Counted from the first letter of the stretch, positions 25,029 to 34,487 are shown. The stretch: DNA of 64,000 bases from Megasphaera paucivorans (GCF_900103535.1 NZ_FNHQ01000014.1:1-64000); one strand, 5' to 3'. Notes: a model not told the origin generated them from the sequence alone. Made by a program: numbers and translations.

Positions 25029-25841
25029 TTGCGCATTTGGAAATGGAGCTGTCTGTTCTTGGTAAGTTGTATGATACTGACAGGGTGCGGCAGCTCGTCT
25101 ACGCAGAAAGCGGATAGCGGAGTAGCGGCAGGAACTTCGCAAAAACAGGTGGAAATGGCTGTTCCGCCTAAAGGGATTCCCGTTCTCATGTACCACATGA
25201 TCGGGGAGGTAAAGGATAATGATGCGGTATTGTCGGAAGCGCATTTGCGGGAGCAGATGAAATTTTTAAAAGATAATGATTTCCATCCCATTTCTTTAAA
25301 TCAGCTATATGAATATATGGTTCATAATAAGCCGGTGCCGGTGCGGCCGGTCGTACTGACTTTTGATGACGGATATCCTGATACGTATTCTATTGTTATG
25401 CCGATAATGAAAGAGTACGGATTTAAATGTACCGTGTTTATTCCTACTTATGATGCCGATCAAAGCACGCGGCTTACGTGGAAACAAATTAAAGAGATGC
25501 AGGAAAGCGGGATGGTCATAGCCTCCCATGGATATCATCATAACCGGCTGAGTGAGATGAAGGAACATACATTAGATGATGAAATTGAAAAAAGTCAGGA
25601 AGAACTGCAGCAGCAGCTGGGAATCACAAATGAATTTTTCTGTTATCCCTATGGGGGCAATAATCCGGCAGCTGAAGCAGCTTTAAAAAAGGCCGGCATT
25701 AAATTAGCATTTACCATGAACGGCGGTTGGGCGAAATATGGAGATGATCCGTATGCTGTTAAACGTATATGGATTGGAAATGCTGTAGATATCGCTAATT
25801 TTAAGCAACGCGTGACGACAGAACAGTACGATCAACGATAA
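25029..25841 (+). CDS. Polysaccharide deacetylase lipoprotein (carbohydrate esterase 4)
   Basis: A 270-residue protein with lipobox 'MILTGC' (Cys20) and a NodB-type catalytic domain. 'VLTFDDGYPDTYS' gives the Asp pair (about 113-122), 'IASHGYHHNRLSEM' the metal histidines (about 163), and 'CYPYGGNN' the following motif. The fold matches membrane-anchored deacetylases of GlcNAc-containing polymers (PgaB/IcaB-like or peptidoglycan). A TTG start is used behind AAGGAGGG. It lies 36 bases before a phosphodiester glycosidase gene, so it probably belongs to a small envelope-modification operon. Confidence 0.88.
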   Translation: MRIWKWSCLFLVSCMILTGCGSSSTQKADSGVAAGTSQKQVEMAVPPKGIPVLMYHMIGEVKDNDAVLSEAHLREQMKFLKDNDFHPISLNQLYEYMVHNKPVPVRPVVLTFDDGYPDTYSIVMPIMKEYGFKCTVFIPTYDADQSTRLTWKQIKEMQESGMVIASHGYHHNRLSEMKEHTLDDEIEKSQEELQQQLGITNEFFCYPYGGNNPAAEAALKKAGIKLAFTMNGGWAKYGDDPYAVKRIWIGNAVDIANFKQRVTTEQYDQR

Positions 25842-25876
25842 CGTGTTGTCCCAAATCTTTTTTTCAGAGGTTGAGA

Positions 25877-26818
25877 ATGAAAAAATACAAAGAAGTTGCA
25901 AAATTTGTTGTTGTACTGCTCCTGTTTTTTACGGTTACATCACCTTTTGTTGTTTTATTTGGTCCTTTTGATAATATTAAGCGGACTGTCGTGGGAGCTA
26001 TTTTAAAAAGCCGTCATCCGCAATATATTACATGGCTTTTTTCTCAAGATGAGATCGATAAGATACTGGGTGGTATTAGTACAGCACCAAAACAAGAATT
26101 GTTTAAGTTTAAGAATCGCACCGATTCTACCTTGAAACTGCAGAAAATTGATTCCAGCCGATTTAAGGGTTTTTTATTGGAAATACCGGACCCTAAAAGA
26201 GTTAAGGTGGCAACTGCAGAGAATATGGAAGAAAAGGGTGATACAACCAGCGATATTGCCAAACAAAACAATGCGGTGGCTGCTATCAACGCCGGTGGAT
26301 TTTACGATGCCAATGGTACGGGCACTGGCCGTAGTCCCTACGGTTTCATTATACATAATGGCAAGTTTTTACTTGGTGCGGATTCCAGTGACAGTGAAGT
26401 GAATGAATTTATTGGTTTTAATAAAGACGGAAATCTTCTTGCCGGTAATTATAGCAAGGGAGATTTGATTTCTATGGGTGTGCAGGAAGGTATTTCTTTT
26501 GGCCCGGCCTTAATTGTCAATGGACAGAAGATGATCACAAATGGTGATGGCGGCTGGGGTGTTGGTCCGCGTACGGCCATCGGCCAGCGTAAAGATGGTA
26601 CCGTGTTATTTCTGGTGATTGACGGGAGACAGCCTGGATACGCTATAGGTGCTACTCTCCGCGATTTGCAAAACATTATGTATGAACAGGGTGCTTACAT
26701 AGCGGCAAATCTTGATGGCGGTTCGAGTTCGACTTTGTTTTTGAACGGTGAGGTTGTGAATAAACCGGCCGATTTGTTGGGGGAACGCATGATTCCGACA
26801 GCATTTATCGTAAAATAG
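25877..26818 (+). CDS. Phosphodiester glycosidase (NAGPA-domain) family protein
   Basis: A 313-residue protein with an N-terminal membrane anchor (about residues 8-28) and a C-terminal NAGPA domain. 'AVAAINAGGFYD' (Asn/Gly/Phe-rich entry), 'GPALIVNGQKM', 'GPRTAIGQRKDGTVLFLVIDGR' and 'AANLDGGSSSTLFLNGEVVN' are the family blocks. Members remove covering GlcNAc-1-phosphodiesters or act on surface glycans (EpsL-like). I start at the ATG at 25877 (AGAGG at 25866-25870) and not at the TTG two codons earlier. The next gene is 9 bases away. Confidence 0.87.
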   Translation: MKKYKEVAKFVVVLLLFFTVTSPFVVLFGPFDNIKRTVVGAILKSRHPQYITWLFSQDEIDKILGGISTAPKQELFKFKNRTDSTLKLQKIDSSRFKGFLLEIPDPKRVKVATAENMEEKGDTTSDIAKQNNAVAAINAGGFYDANGTGTGRSPYGFIIHNGKFLLGADSSDSEVNEFIGFNKDGNLLAGNYSKGDLISMGVQEGISFGPALIVNGQKMITNGDGGWGVGPRTAIGQRKDGTVLFLVIDGRQPGYAIGATLRDLQNIMYEQGAYIAANLDGGSSSTLFLNGEVVNKPADLLGERMIPTAFIVK

Positions 26819-26827
26819 GAGGAACGT

Positions 26828-27727
26828 ATGAAGCTAGGAAAGGTTCTTTTGACATTTGCCATCGGGATAGCTATTCAATTGGGTATATATTTTTATTTGG
26901 ATAGAGTCCTCTTTGCACCAACTTCAGACTTTCAAATTGGCAGTACCAGCCAGCAGGAAGCGGCTGGTTTTGGTGTAGAACCAACAGGACAGTCCTATTA
27001 TTCTTTTGATAAGCGGTTTATGGCAACTATATTGGATGATCAGGTCAATATTTATGAAGCCGGCAAAAAAGGTGAGCCGCAGCATGTTAGCCTGCATGGC
27101 CGGAAGGTATCCTTCTTTGAATGGCTGCCGGATCGGGATTTGGCTATCTTTGCTTCGTATGGAAATGATAGTAAAACCGGGAAATTTGGTGTGTATATAG
27201 CGCAATATAATCCGCTGTATCCGGATCATGAGCTGGATACGCCGATTGAAGATGTGCCGCGGGATAGCAAGATTACAGATGTAGCCTATTCTACAGCGAC
27301 CAATGTCGTGTATATGAAATTGGAAGTAGGAAAAGATCAATATCGCATTTATCGTACAGATGCTAATTATGATACACGGCGCATTCGTGTTCAGGCGGAG
27401 AATATTGGCCGGATTTCCGTATTTTATGATCAGGATGTATTTTTCTATGATAATCTGAGAACCGGTGTTGTGTATATGTTTAAAGGCTCAGATAGCAGTT
27501 GGCGCACCATTTCTCCCAGTGGGAAATTCCGCTTGATCGGTATTGACGGACAGGAAATATTCATAGCAGAAATGAATAAAGAGGATAATGTCATTGCTGC
27601 ATATCGCGGCAGACTGGGCGTAGGATTTAAGAAAATAGCAACATACAGTACGCCGGAAGAGTTTTCAAAGATTACATTAAATAGCATGCACGAAGCCTCC
27701 GATAAGGCGGATAATGCAAAAAAATAG
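26828..27727 (+). CDS. Membrane-anchored protein of unknown function with propeller-like repeats
   Basis: 299 residues with one N-terminal membrane segment (about 5-25, 'VLLTFAIGIAIQLGIYFYL'). A long outer part follows whose regular short strands ('SKITDVAYSTATNVVYMKL', 'RISVFYDQDVFFYDN', 'FRLIGIDGQEIFIAEM') resemble blades of a beta-propeller. I do not recognise a named family. It is in an operon with the glycosidase before it (9-base gap) and a small acidic protein after it (11-base gap), so a role at the cell envelope is likely. Confidence 0.75.
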   Translation: MKLGKVLLTFAIGIAIQLGIYFYLDRVLFAPTSDFQIGSTSQQEAAGFGVEPTGQSYYSFDKRFMATILDDQVNIYEAGKKGEPQHVSLHGRKVSFFEWLPDRDLAIFASYGNDSKTGKFGVYIAQYNPLYPDHELDTPIEDVPRDSKITDVAYSTATNVVYMKLEVGKDQYRIYRTDANYDTRRIRVQAENIGRISVFYDQDVFFYDNLRTGVVYMFKGSDSSWRTISPSGKFRLIGIDGQEIFIAEMNKEDNVIAAYRGRLGVGFKKIATYSTPEEFSKITLNSMHEASDKADNAKK

Positions 27728-27738
27728 AGGGCTGTATT

Positions 27739-28074
27739 ATGGCAAAAAATAAAATTCCTAAGAACAGATCATTAAATGAAATGATGGCAGGCATAAAAGA
27801 AGAAATTACGTTTGAAAATACGGCATGGGATGATGAAGAAACCGGTAAGCGGCCCGTTGTCAATAGGGCAGGAAAGAAGCAGACCGCGGCAGATTTCCGA
27901 GCTCAATTCTTTACCCCTGATTTACAGGAAAAGGTCGGAAATCTCTTGTTGGATATTAAAATGGCCTATTATAAAGATGGCATAGGAGATATTTCTTTTG
28001 AAGTGGTGAAAGACGGCCGAAATGTTCTAATCAAGACCGTGCCTAAGACATCCAAAAAATTAAAACAGCAATAA
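27739..28074 (+). CDS. Hypothetical protein, 111 residues
   Basis: A soluble, charged protein with no signal or membrane segment. The centre ('TAADFRAQFFTPDLQEKVGNLLLDIKMAYYKDG') looks helical and the end ('DISFEVVKDGRNVLIKTVPK') looks like a beta hairpin. I do not recognise the family. Last gene of the four-gene group starting at 25029, followed by a terminator. Confidence 0.7.
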   Translation: MAKNKIPKNRSLNEMMAGIKEEITFENTAWDDEETGKRPVVNRAGKKQTAADFRAQFFTPDLQEKVGNLLLDIKMAYYKDGIGDISFEVVKDGRNVLIKTVPKTSKKLKQQ

Positions 28075-28110
28075 ATATAATGGATGATTGACAGTATATA
28101 TTGCAAAAAG

Positions 28111-28147
28111 AAGGCGTTCAGGAATTTTTCCCTGAACGCCTTTACTT
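28111..28147. terminator. Bidirectional terminator between convergent genes
   Basis: AGGCGTTCAGG (28112-28122), loop and CCTGAACGCCT (28131-28141), flanked by A-rich and T-rich sides. It serves the plus-strand group and the minus-strand reductase pair. Confidence 0.88.
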
Positions 28148-29061
28148 TATTGTATTTCTTTGATTCGTTGGTTTATTTCATGATAAAACTTTTCAGAAAG
28201 CGGAACCGGAATATTTAATTCATTGGCAGTTCGTACCAAATAGCCGCTGAATGTATCCAATTCACTTTGCCGGCGGGCGATTATATCACGAGCCAGTGAA
28301 CTGGTAGTGTCTTTGTTTTTTTGTTCCGCAACACGTTGGAAGATGGTGTCTGTAAGATCTGCATCAAGATTGACACCTACGCCTTTTCCTACTGCATAAG
28401 CCTCTTCTATCAAAATACGAAATTCTGTAAGACGCTGTGGATTTTTAAAAACTTCACCGATAGTACTTTCGTAATATGCGGTAATAACATTATATGCGCA
28501 ATTAGTGATGTATTTATTCCATAGTTCTACTTGGATATCCTCGGCAATGCGACATTTTAATCCTGGATGATCTAAGAGCGTGTAAACTTTTTCGTTGCAG
28601 GAGACATTGTCTGAACCGATAAAAATGCGGGCAAATTTTCCCATTTGCCGAATGGAATAGTCGCTATTGTAAGCAGCATTGATATACATGGTAGAATCCA
28701 CTATATGACCTGTTTTTATCAGTTTTCGGGCAGCAGCGGCATGATCGACTCCGTTTAGAACAAGTACAATAATGGTATGGTCAGCGATGCAAGGCAGAAT
28801 TGCCGACACAGCGGCTTCCAGTGAATAATTTTTAACACAGACAAAAATTATATCTTGTATGCCCGTACTTGCTGGATCATCGGTGATGTGCGGATAGGCA
28901 GCATGCTCGCCAAAATAATCGCTGTGCAGGATAAGACCATTTTTTTGCAACGATTCCTTACGTTTTTTGCGGGCAATAAGGGTTACCCCTGTGTAATTTG
29001 CACAAAGAACAGAAGCTAAATATCCCCCGACACCGCCAATACCTGTTACCATTATTTTCAT
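28147..29061 (-). CDS. 2-dehydropantoate 2-reductase family protein, paralogue 1
   Basis: A 304-residue ketopantoate-reductase (ApbA/PanE) fold. The NADP-binding start is 'MKIMVTGIGGVGGYLASVL'. The catalytic Lys lies in 'LWNKYITNCAYNVITA' (about 180-190), 'TTSSLARDI' follows, and the Glu in 'SELDTFSGYLVR' (about 275). True PanE makes pantoate for CoA; paralogues reduce other 2-oxo acids. It is the second of a tandem pair, 25 bases after its sister gene, with GGAGGAAT as ribosome site. Confidence 0.88.
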   Translation of the reverse strand: MKIMVTGIGGVGGYLASVLCANYTGVTLIARKKRKESLQKNGLILHSDYFGEHAAYPHITDDPASTGIQDIIFVCVKNYSLEAAVSAILPCIADHTIIVLVLNGVDHAAAARKLIKTGHIVDSTMYINAAYNSDYSIRQMGKFARIFIGSDNVSCNEKVYTLLDHPGLKCRIAEDIQVELWNKYITNCAYNVITAYYESTIGEVFKNPQRLTEFRILIEEAYAVGKGVGVNLDADLTDTIFQRVAEQKNKDTTSSLARDIIARRQSELDTFSGYLVRTANELNIPVPLSEKFYHEINQRIKEIQ

Positions 29062-29086
29062 GATATATTCCTCCGATAGGATAAGA

Positions 29087-29995
29087 CTATTCTGTCATTC
29101 CTTTTAATTCCTTATATATTCGTTCAGAAAGGGGCACAGGAACCTCTGATTCGTGAGCTGTTCTTACTAGATAGCCGCTGAAGGTTTCTAATTCAATGGG
29201 CAGATGAGCCATAGCATCACGTGCCATGGAACTGGTAGCATCCAAGGTGCGATGCTGCGTCATGCGGTCAAATACAGAATCCGCTAAATCATAAGGAATG
29301 GGAATGTTTTTTGCTTCAGCAACAAAGCAGGCTTCTTCAAGCAAAGTATGAAATTCCTGCAGCCGTTCCGGTGGATTTAACAGTCCCCGGGTTGTGCATT
29401 GGTAACGTGCTGTAATTGTGTTATATGCGCAGTTGGTGATAAACTTTGTCCACATTTCAACATCCATATTTTGGGGGATAGAGCAATCAAGAATTCCTGC
29501 GTGATTTAATAAAGATACAACACACTGCGCGTGTTCTTTATTGGGGGCATCAACTAATACTCTGGCATAGTCGCCGGTTTGTGTAATGGAATAGTCCTCG
29601 TTATAGGCTGCGGTAATATATATCAACGCGTTAATAACGATTCCTTCTTTTAAAAAGCGGCAGGTTGTTTCATAGTGGTCAATGCCGTTAAGGATAGGCA
29701 CAATGATCGTGTGGGAATCGATGCAAGGCTGAATTGCCGTCAACGCCTCGAGCAGTGAAAAATTTTTTACACAGACAAAAATTACATCCTGAATACCTGC
29801 GTCGGCAGGATTTTCCAACACGGTGGGATGAAATATTTTTTCTCCCATGCGTTCACTGTGAAGAACGAGACCTTTTTCTTGTAATGCGTGGCATCTTTTT
29901 TTGCGGGCAATGAGCGTCACTTCTTTATGATTTGCACACAGGACAGAGGCGATATATCCTCCGACACCGCCAATGCCGGTTACCATCAATTTCAT
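29087..29995 (-). CDS. 2-dehydropantoate 2-reductase family protein, paralogue 2
   Basis: A 302-residue tandem sister of the downstream gene, clearly similar over its whole length. It has the same start ('MKLMVTGIGGVGGYIASVL'), the catalytic 'MWTKFITNCAYNTITA' and 'ATSSMARDA', and the 'ELETFSGYLVRTA' Glu. Both copies keep the catalytic residues, so the pair may differ in substrate. No other pantothenate genes are adjacent. Ribosome site GGAAGG upstream of the ATG. Confidence 0.88.
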   Translation of the reverse strand: MKLMVTGIGGVGGYIASVLCANHKEVTLIARKKRCHALQEKGLVLHSERMGEKIFHPTVLENPADAGIQDVIFVCVKNFSLLEALTAIQPCIDSHTIIVPILNGIDHYETTCRFLKEGIVINALIYITAAYNEDYSITQTGDYARVLVDAPNKEHAQCVVSLLNHAGILDCSIPQNMDVEMWTKFITNCAYNTITARYQCTTRGLLNPPERLQEFHTLLEEACFVAEAKNIPIPYDLADSVFDRMTQHRTLDATSSMARDAMAHLPIELETFSGYLVRTAHESEVPVPLSERIYKELKGMTE

Positions 29996-30166
29996 AAAAA
30001 CCCTTCCTTCCAGTAATAATAAATACTATTTTATTATATATCAAAGCCAAGAAGAAACATAGAAAAGTTTTGTCAAAATTAAAAATATGTTATTTTTTTT
30101 AATTTGCTGAAAAATTTTCTTATTTCTTATTTTTGTATGTAGTTGTAAAAAAAAACATATGAACAC

Positions 30167-30195
30167 TTGAACATATATTGAAATAATGATATGAT
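30167..30195 (+). promoter_or_regulatory. Promoter of the heavy-metal ATPase gene
   Basis: TTGAAC (30167-30172), 17 bases and TATGAT (30190-30195). A direct repeat TGAACA lies across the -35 region (ATGAACACTTGAACAT at about 30159-30174) and could be a regulator site. Confidence 0.55.
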
Positions 30196-30232
30196 AATGG
30201 TACAGAAAATATAATAGAGTGGAGGAGAAAAT

Positions 30233-32164
30233 ATGAATAAAGATAGTATTCCTGTTATGGAGGAAGTTTGTGTCTCCGTGAAAAATCATGAACCTGCACA
30301 TTGTTCTTGTTGTAATCACGACCACGCAGAAAAAAAAAGGAATATTTGGATGGCCGGTTTGGGAATTGCCTTATTTTTACTCACGTTTGTATCCGGAGTA
30401 ATATCAGAACCATATGATATCATTTTATATAGTATAGCGTATTTACTATTAGGAAAAGATATTCTTCAGTCTGCCGTGTCTAATATGATCCACGGACGTC
30501 CGTTTGATGAAACTTTTCTTATGGCGGCTGCGACCTTGGGTGCTTTTGCAATTGGAGAATATCCGGAAGCTGTCGGGGTGATGCTTTTTAGCCGAATTGG
30601 AGAAGCTTTTGAGGAACGAGCTGTTGACAAAAGCCGCGGGCAGATTATGAAGGCGGTTGATTTGCGGCCGCAGTCAGTGCAGCGGATTACAGAAAACAAT
30701 GATTGGGAGACAATCCCAGCAGCGGAGGCCGATATAGGGGATATATTGCTGGTCCGTGTGGGAGATAGAATTCCGCTGGATGGTAAAGTCATTGAGGGCC
30801 GCAGTTTTGTTGATACTTCAGCCGTAACAGGAGAACCGGTGCCTGTTTTATGTGAGGAAGGACACCGTGTAATGTCCGGAGGTATTAATACTTCTGGAGT
30901 GCTGAAAATAGAGGTCGTAAAAAGATTGTCAGAATCAATGGTTACTAAAATATTAGAATCGGTTGAAACGGCAGCTGCCAATAAACCTAAATTGGATCGG
31001 TTTATTACCCGGTTTTCCCGCGTATATACACCCATTGTTGTAGGTATAGCTGTTATGACGGCGCTTATACCTTCGGTAATAACGGGGGAATGGCATCAAT
31101 GGATTTATACAGCATTGACTTTTTTAGTTATTAGCTGTCCTTGTGCATTGGTACTTAGTGTTCCGTTATCTTTTTTTGCAGGTATAGGAGCGGCTTCTAA
31201 ACAAGGAATTTTATTTAAAGGCGGTAATGCTGTTGAACAAATGAAACGCATTAAAGTGGTTGTTATGGATAAAACAGGAACTGTTACAAAAGGCAACTTT
31301 ACCGTGCAAGCTATTATGCCGGAAGGTTCGGCGAAATCGGATGAGATATTGCGTATGTGTGCTTCCGTGGAGCAACTGTCCTTGCATCCGATTGCACAGA
31401 GTGTTGTCATGGAAGCAAAAAATAAAAATTTAGTTTTATATAAAACGGTAAAAAATCAAGAGATAGCAGGAGAAGGTATCGTTGCTGAAATAGCGGGAAG
31501 TACCGTTTTGTGCGGCAATAAAAAATTAATGGACCGCAATGGGGTGATGATACCATCTATACAAAATCCGGGATACGGATCAGAAGTATTTGTTGCGGTG
31601 GATCATATTTTCTGGGGACGTATTATCATTTCCGATACCATTAAACCTGACGCGGCAGCGGCAGTTCGGAAAATTCATGAATTGGGCGCAGTCACGGCCA
31701 TGCTTACCGGGGATTCACAGGATGCGGCTGCATATATTGCGCGGCAAACAGGCATGGATGAAGTGAAGGCAAAACTGCTGCCGCAGGATAAAGTGGAACA
31801 TATGGCAGATTTTCGTAAAAAATATGGTCCCGTTATGTTTGTTGGAGATGGCATTAACGATGCTCCGGTTTTAGCTGGAGCTGACGTAGGAGCGGCTATG
31901 GGCAGCGGAGCAGATGCGGCTGTAGAAGCTGCGGATGTGGTTTTTCTTAACTCTCAAATGAATGCGGTTCCCCAAGCTATGCATATTGCACGGGAAACGG
32001 TAGATATTGCAACGCAAAATATAGCTTTTGCACTTGGCATCAAGGCCATTATTATCGTGTTGGGATTTTTTGGGTATGCCTCTATGTGGGCTGCTGTTTT
32101 TGCCGATTCCGGAGTGGCCGCTTTATGTGTATTGAATGCAGCACGTATGTTGTATAAAAAATAA
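30233..32164 (+). CDS. Heavy-metal translocating P1B-type ATPase (Zn/Cd type)
   Basis: A 643-residue metal pump. The N terminus has no HMA fold but a short Cys/His stretch 'HCSCCNHDHAEKK' (about residues 23-35) that could bind metal. Transport-site motif CPC lies in 'ISCPCALVLSVPLS' (about 303), the phosphorylation motif 'VMDKTGTVTKGNF' (about 345), 'HPIAQSV' is the nucleotide-site His-Pro, and 'VGDGINDAPVLAGADVG' the hinge. The overall pattern is that of ZntA/CadA exporters of Zn2+/Cd2+/Pb2+. No cognate regulator is adjacent. Upstream is a divergent AT-rich gap of about 240 bases. Confidence 0.92.
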   Translation: MNKDSIPVMEEVCVSVKNHEPAHCSCCNHDHAEKKRNIWMAGLGIALFLLTFVSGVISEPYDIILYSIAYLLLGKDILQSAVSNMIHGRPFDETFLMAAATLGAFAIGEYPEAVGVMLFSRIGEAFEERAVDKSRGQIMKAVDLRPQSVQRITENNDWETIPAAEADIGDILLVRVGDRIPLDGKVIEGRSFVDTSAVTGEPVPVLCEEGHRVMSGGINTSGVLKIEVVKRLSESMVTKILESVETAAANKPKLDRFITRFSRVYTPIVVGIAVMTALIPSVITGEWHQWIYTALTFLVISCPCALVLSVPLSFFAGIGAASKQGILFKGGNAVEQMKRIKVVVMDKTGTVTKGNFTVQAIMPEGSAKSDEILRMCASVEQLSLHPIAQSVVMEAKNKNLVLYKTVKNQEIAGEGIVAEIAGSTVLCGNKKLMDRNGVMIPSIQNPGYGSEVFVAVDHIFWGRIIISDTIKPDAAAAVRKIHELGAVTAMLTGDSQDAAAYIARQTGMDEVKAKLLPQDKVEHMADFRKKYGPVMFVGDGINDAPVLAGADVGAAMGSGADAAVEAADVVFLNSQMNAVPQAMHIARETVDIATQNIAFALGIKAIIIVLGFFGYASMWAAVFADSGVAALCVLNAARMLYKK

Positions 32165-32213
32165 CAGGTATGATAAATTTCATATGAGATAGTGTGTTTT
32201 ATATATCTTTCAT

Positions 32214-32242
32214 TTGCGTAAGCACACTGCCTCGTCTATAAT
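32214..32242 (+). promoter_or_regulatory. Promoter of the cupin/omega-amidase operon
   Basis: TTGCGT (32214-32219), 17 bases and TATAAT (32237-32242). Confidence 0.72.
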
Positions 32243-32275
32243 AGAATAATCAATAAAAATGGAGGCGGTACGCGT

Positions 32276-32719
32276 ATGATTCGTCATTTTCATGAAGCTG
32301 ATTATTCTTGGGATGATGTAGATCGTCTAATATATAAGAATGATGGCAGCCCTTTTAAAGATGTGACGCGCCAAGTTTTGTTCAATGGAATGGGAAATAT
32401 TCCCTGTCAGCTGCGTTATTTTGAAGTTAAGGCGGGGGGGTACTCTACGCTGGAGCATCATGAACATGTTCATTTGGTAGTTGTTTTCCGAGGACAGGGC
32501 CAGGTCCTGCTTGGTGAGCACATACACGATGTAACGTGTGGAGATGTAATTTCTATTGCACCGCAGGAAGTGCATCAGTTTCGTGCTAATAAAGGAGAAC
32601 CGCTGGGATTTCTCTGTCTGGTCAATGTGGATCGTGATAAAGTTAAGTTACCGACAGCAGAAGAATTGAAAGACATGAAACAGCATCAGGAAATCAAAAA
32701 TTTTTTTGAAAGCTGCTGA
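32276..32719 (+). CDS. Cupin-domain protein
   Basis: A 147-residue single-cupin protein. The metal-binding motif 1 is 'HHEHVHLVVVFRGQGQVL' with three His and the motif 2 His is in 'APQEVHQFRA'. The small barrel covers about residues 45-125. It could be an isomerase, a dioxygenase or a sensor; I cannot decide. It is first in a four-gene operon (nitrilase-like, AEC transporter, M20 hydrolase), GGAGG ribosome site. Confidence 0.85.
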   Translation: MIRHFHEADYSWDDVDRLIYKNDGSPFKDVTRQVLFNGMGNIPCQLRYFEVKAGGYSTLEHHEHVHLVVVFRGQGQVLLGEHIHDVTCGDVISIAPQEVHQFRANKGEPLGFLCLVNVDRDKVKLPTAEELKDMKQHQEIKNFFESC

Positions 32720-32738
32720 CTTGCCGGGAGGGATATAT

Positions 32739-33524
32739 ATGAGAGTATCAGCCATACAATTTGCCGTTAAATTAGGTGATGTAGAGTTTAATTATGCTGC
32801 CGCCGAACGATTAATATGCAAGGCGGCCGAACAGGGAACGGATAGTGTTGTATTGCCGGAATTGTGGAACACATCTTTTTATCCCCCCAATGTAGAAGAA
32901 TTGGCGGATACAGATGGGGAGCGGACGAAGCCGTTCTTGGAAAATCTGGCAAAAACATACGGCATAAATATTGTTGGCGGCTCTGTTGCTAACAAGCGCA
33001 ATGGTCAGTTGTACAATACTACCTTTATTGTGGATCGGAAAGGTACTATGGTGTCGTCATATGATAAGGTGCATTTGTTTACCCCGGGAAAAGAAGAAAA
33101 AGTCTTTACTGCAGGAAATGCTGTGAATGTTTTTTCCTTAGACGAAGTGCAGATGGCGTCGGTTATTTGTTATGATATTCGGTTTTGTGAATGGGTAAGA
33201 AAGGCAGCACTTTCAGGGATTCAACTTCTTTTTGTGCCGGCAGCTTGGCCGTATCCGCGATTAAATCACTGGCAAATTCTGAATCAGGCCCGTGCGATTG
33301 AGAACCAATTGTTTATTGCTGCTGTCAATAGCTGCGGTACTGCCGGAACGCTGAAATTCTGCGGACATACGATGCTGATCGATCCTTGGGGGAAAATAAT
33401 CGCGCAAGGAGAAGATGAGGAGCGAATTGTTGCCGCAGATCTGGATTTTTCAGTAATTAAAAGTATTCGGGATAAAATCAATGTGTTTCATGATCGACGG
33501 CCGGAGCTCTACAATATAGAATAA
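32739..33524 (+). CDS. Carbon-nitrogen hydrolase, omega-amidase-like
   Basis: A 261-residue nitrilase-superfamily amidase. The catalytic triad is visible as Glu in 'VVLPELWNTSFYPP' (about 43), Lys in 'SSYDKVHLFTPG' (about 110) and Cys in 'ASVICYDIRFCEW' (about 146). The sequence is closest in pattern to Nit2/YafV omega-amidases, which hydrolyse 2-oxoglutaramate or 2-oxosuccinamate. The frame extends upstream into the cupin gene, but GGGAGGG at about 32725-32731 sets the ATG at 32739. Confidence 0.88.
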   Translation: MRVSAIQFAVKLGDVEFNYAAAERLICKAAEQGTDSVVLPELWNTSFYPPNVEELADTDGERTKPFLENLAKTYGINIVGGSVANKRNGQLYNTTFIVDRKGTMVSSYDKVHLFTPGKEEKVFTAGNAVNVFSLDEVQMASVICYDIRFCEWVRKAALSGIQLLFVPAAWPYPRLNHWQILNQARAIENQLFIAAVNSCGTAGTLKFCGHTMLIDPWGKIIAQGEDEERIVAADLDFSVIKSIRDKINVFHDRRPELYNIE

Positions 33525-33539
33525 AAGAAGGTTGATGAG

Positions 33540-34487
33540 ATGGAAGGAGCTATTCACGGCTTACAGGGGATATTCGAAGTATTATTTATTATTGGAATCG
33601 GCTTTGTCTTAGCTAAAAAGAACTGGTTTGATACAGCCAGCAGCGCGCTGCTTACACGTTTTATTATGAAAATTTCTCTTCCTTTATATTTGTTTTGCAA
33701 TATTCAGAAGGATTTTACCCGAGAATCTTTGCTGGCTATGGCGCCGGACTTAGTACTTCCTTTTGCATCTATTATAGCAGCCTATATTGTAGGCCGCATA
33801 GTTGTAAAAATTCTGCATATTCATAAAGATCGCCAAGGCTTGTTTATCGTGTTCTTCTTTATTGCCAATACGATTTTTATCGGGCTGCCTGTTAATCTGG
33901 CTTTATTTGGTCCGCAAAGCATTCCTTCCGTTATGCTGTATTACATGGCCAATACGGTTATGTTTTGGACGCTGGGAGTATATCATATCGTCAATGATAC
34001 CATGGCCGGCAAATCGGGCATGTCAATGTTTTCCCTGCAGGCCTTAAAAAAAGTTTTTTCACCGCCGTTATTAGGATTTTTGGTTGGACTTGCGATGACT
34101 TTATTCGATTTACGGGTACCTGATTTTGTTATAGCTTCTTTTCAATATGTAGGGAATGTAGCGACGCCTATGGCGTTGATTGTTATTGGTATAGAAATGA
34201 GTACTATTCCGTTAACCCAGATTACTTGGGACCGGGATGTTATTGGCGCACTTATTGGCCGGTTTGTTGTTTGTCCTGCCTGTGTTCTTATCTTGCTGCC
34301 GTTTATTCCCGTAACGGATATGTCGGCAAAGGTATTTACCATGCAGGCCAGTATGCCGGCTATGACCAACATGACTATCGTTGCTAAGTCTGTGGGCGCG
34401 GATGTGGAATATTCCACAGCGGTAAGTTTCATTTCTATTATATTAGGGATGCTTGTTATTCCTATATATATGTTTATTGTCGGTTAA
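33540..34487 (+). CDS. AEC-family transporter
   Basis: A 315-residue membrane protein of the auxin-efflux-carrier/malonate carrier family with about ten helices in two repeats. 'FIMKISLPLYLF' and 'GNVATPMALIVIGIEMS' mark the two halves. Bacterial members move organic anions such as malate or malonate. It sits 15 bases after the omega-amidase and 12 before the amidohydrolase, so its substrate is probably an acid or amide handled by them. Confidence 0.88.
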   Translation: MEGAIHGLQGIFEVLFIIGIGFVLAKKNWFDTASSALLTRFIMKISLPLYLFCNIQKDFTRESLLAMAPDLVLPFASIIAAYIVGRIVVKILHIHKDRQGLFIVFFFIANTIFIGLPVNLALFGPQSIPSVMLYYMANTVMFWTLGVYHIVNDTMAGKSGMSMFSLQALKKVFSPPLLGFLVGLAMTLFDLRVPDFVIASFQYVGNVATPMALIVIGIEMSTIPLTQITWDRDVIGALIGRFVVCPACVLILLPFIPVTDMSAKVFTMQASMPAMTNMTIVAKSVGADVEYSTAVSFISIILGMLVIPIYMFIVG

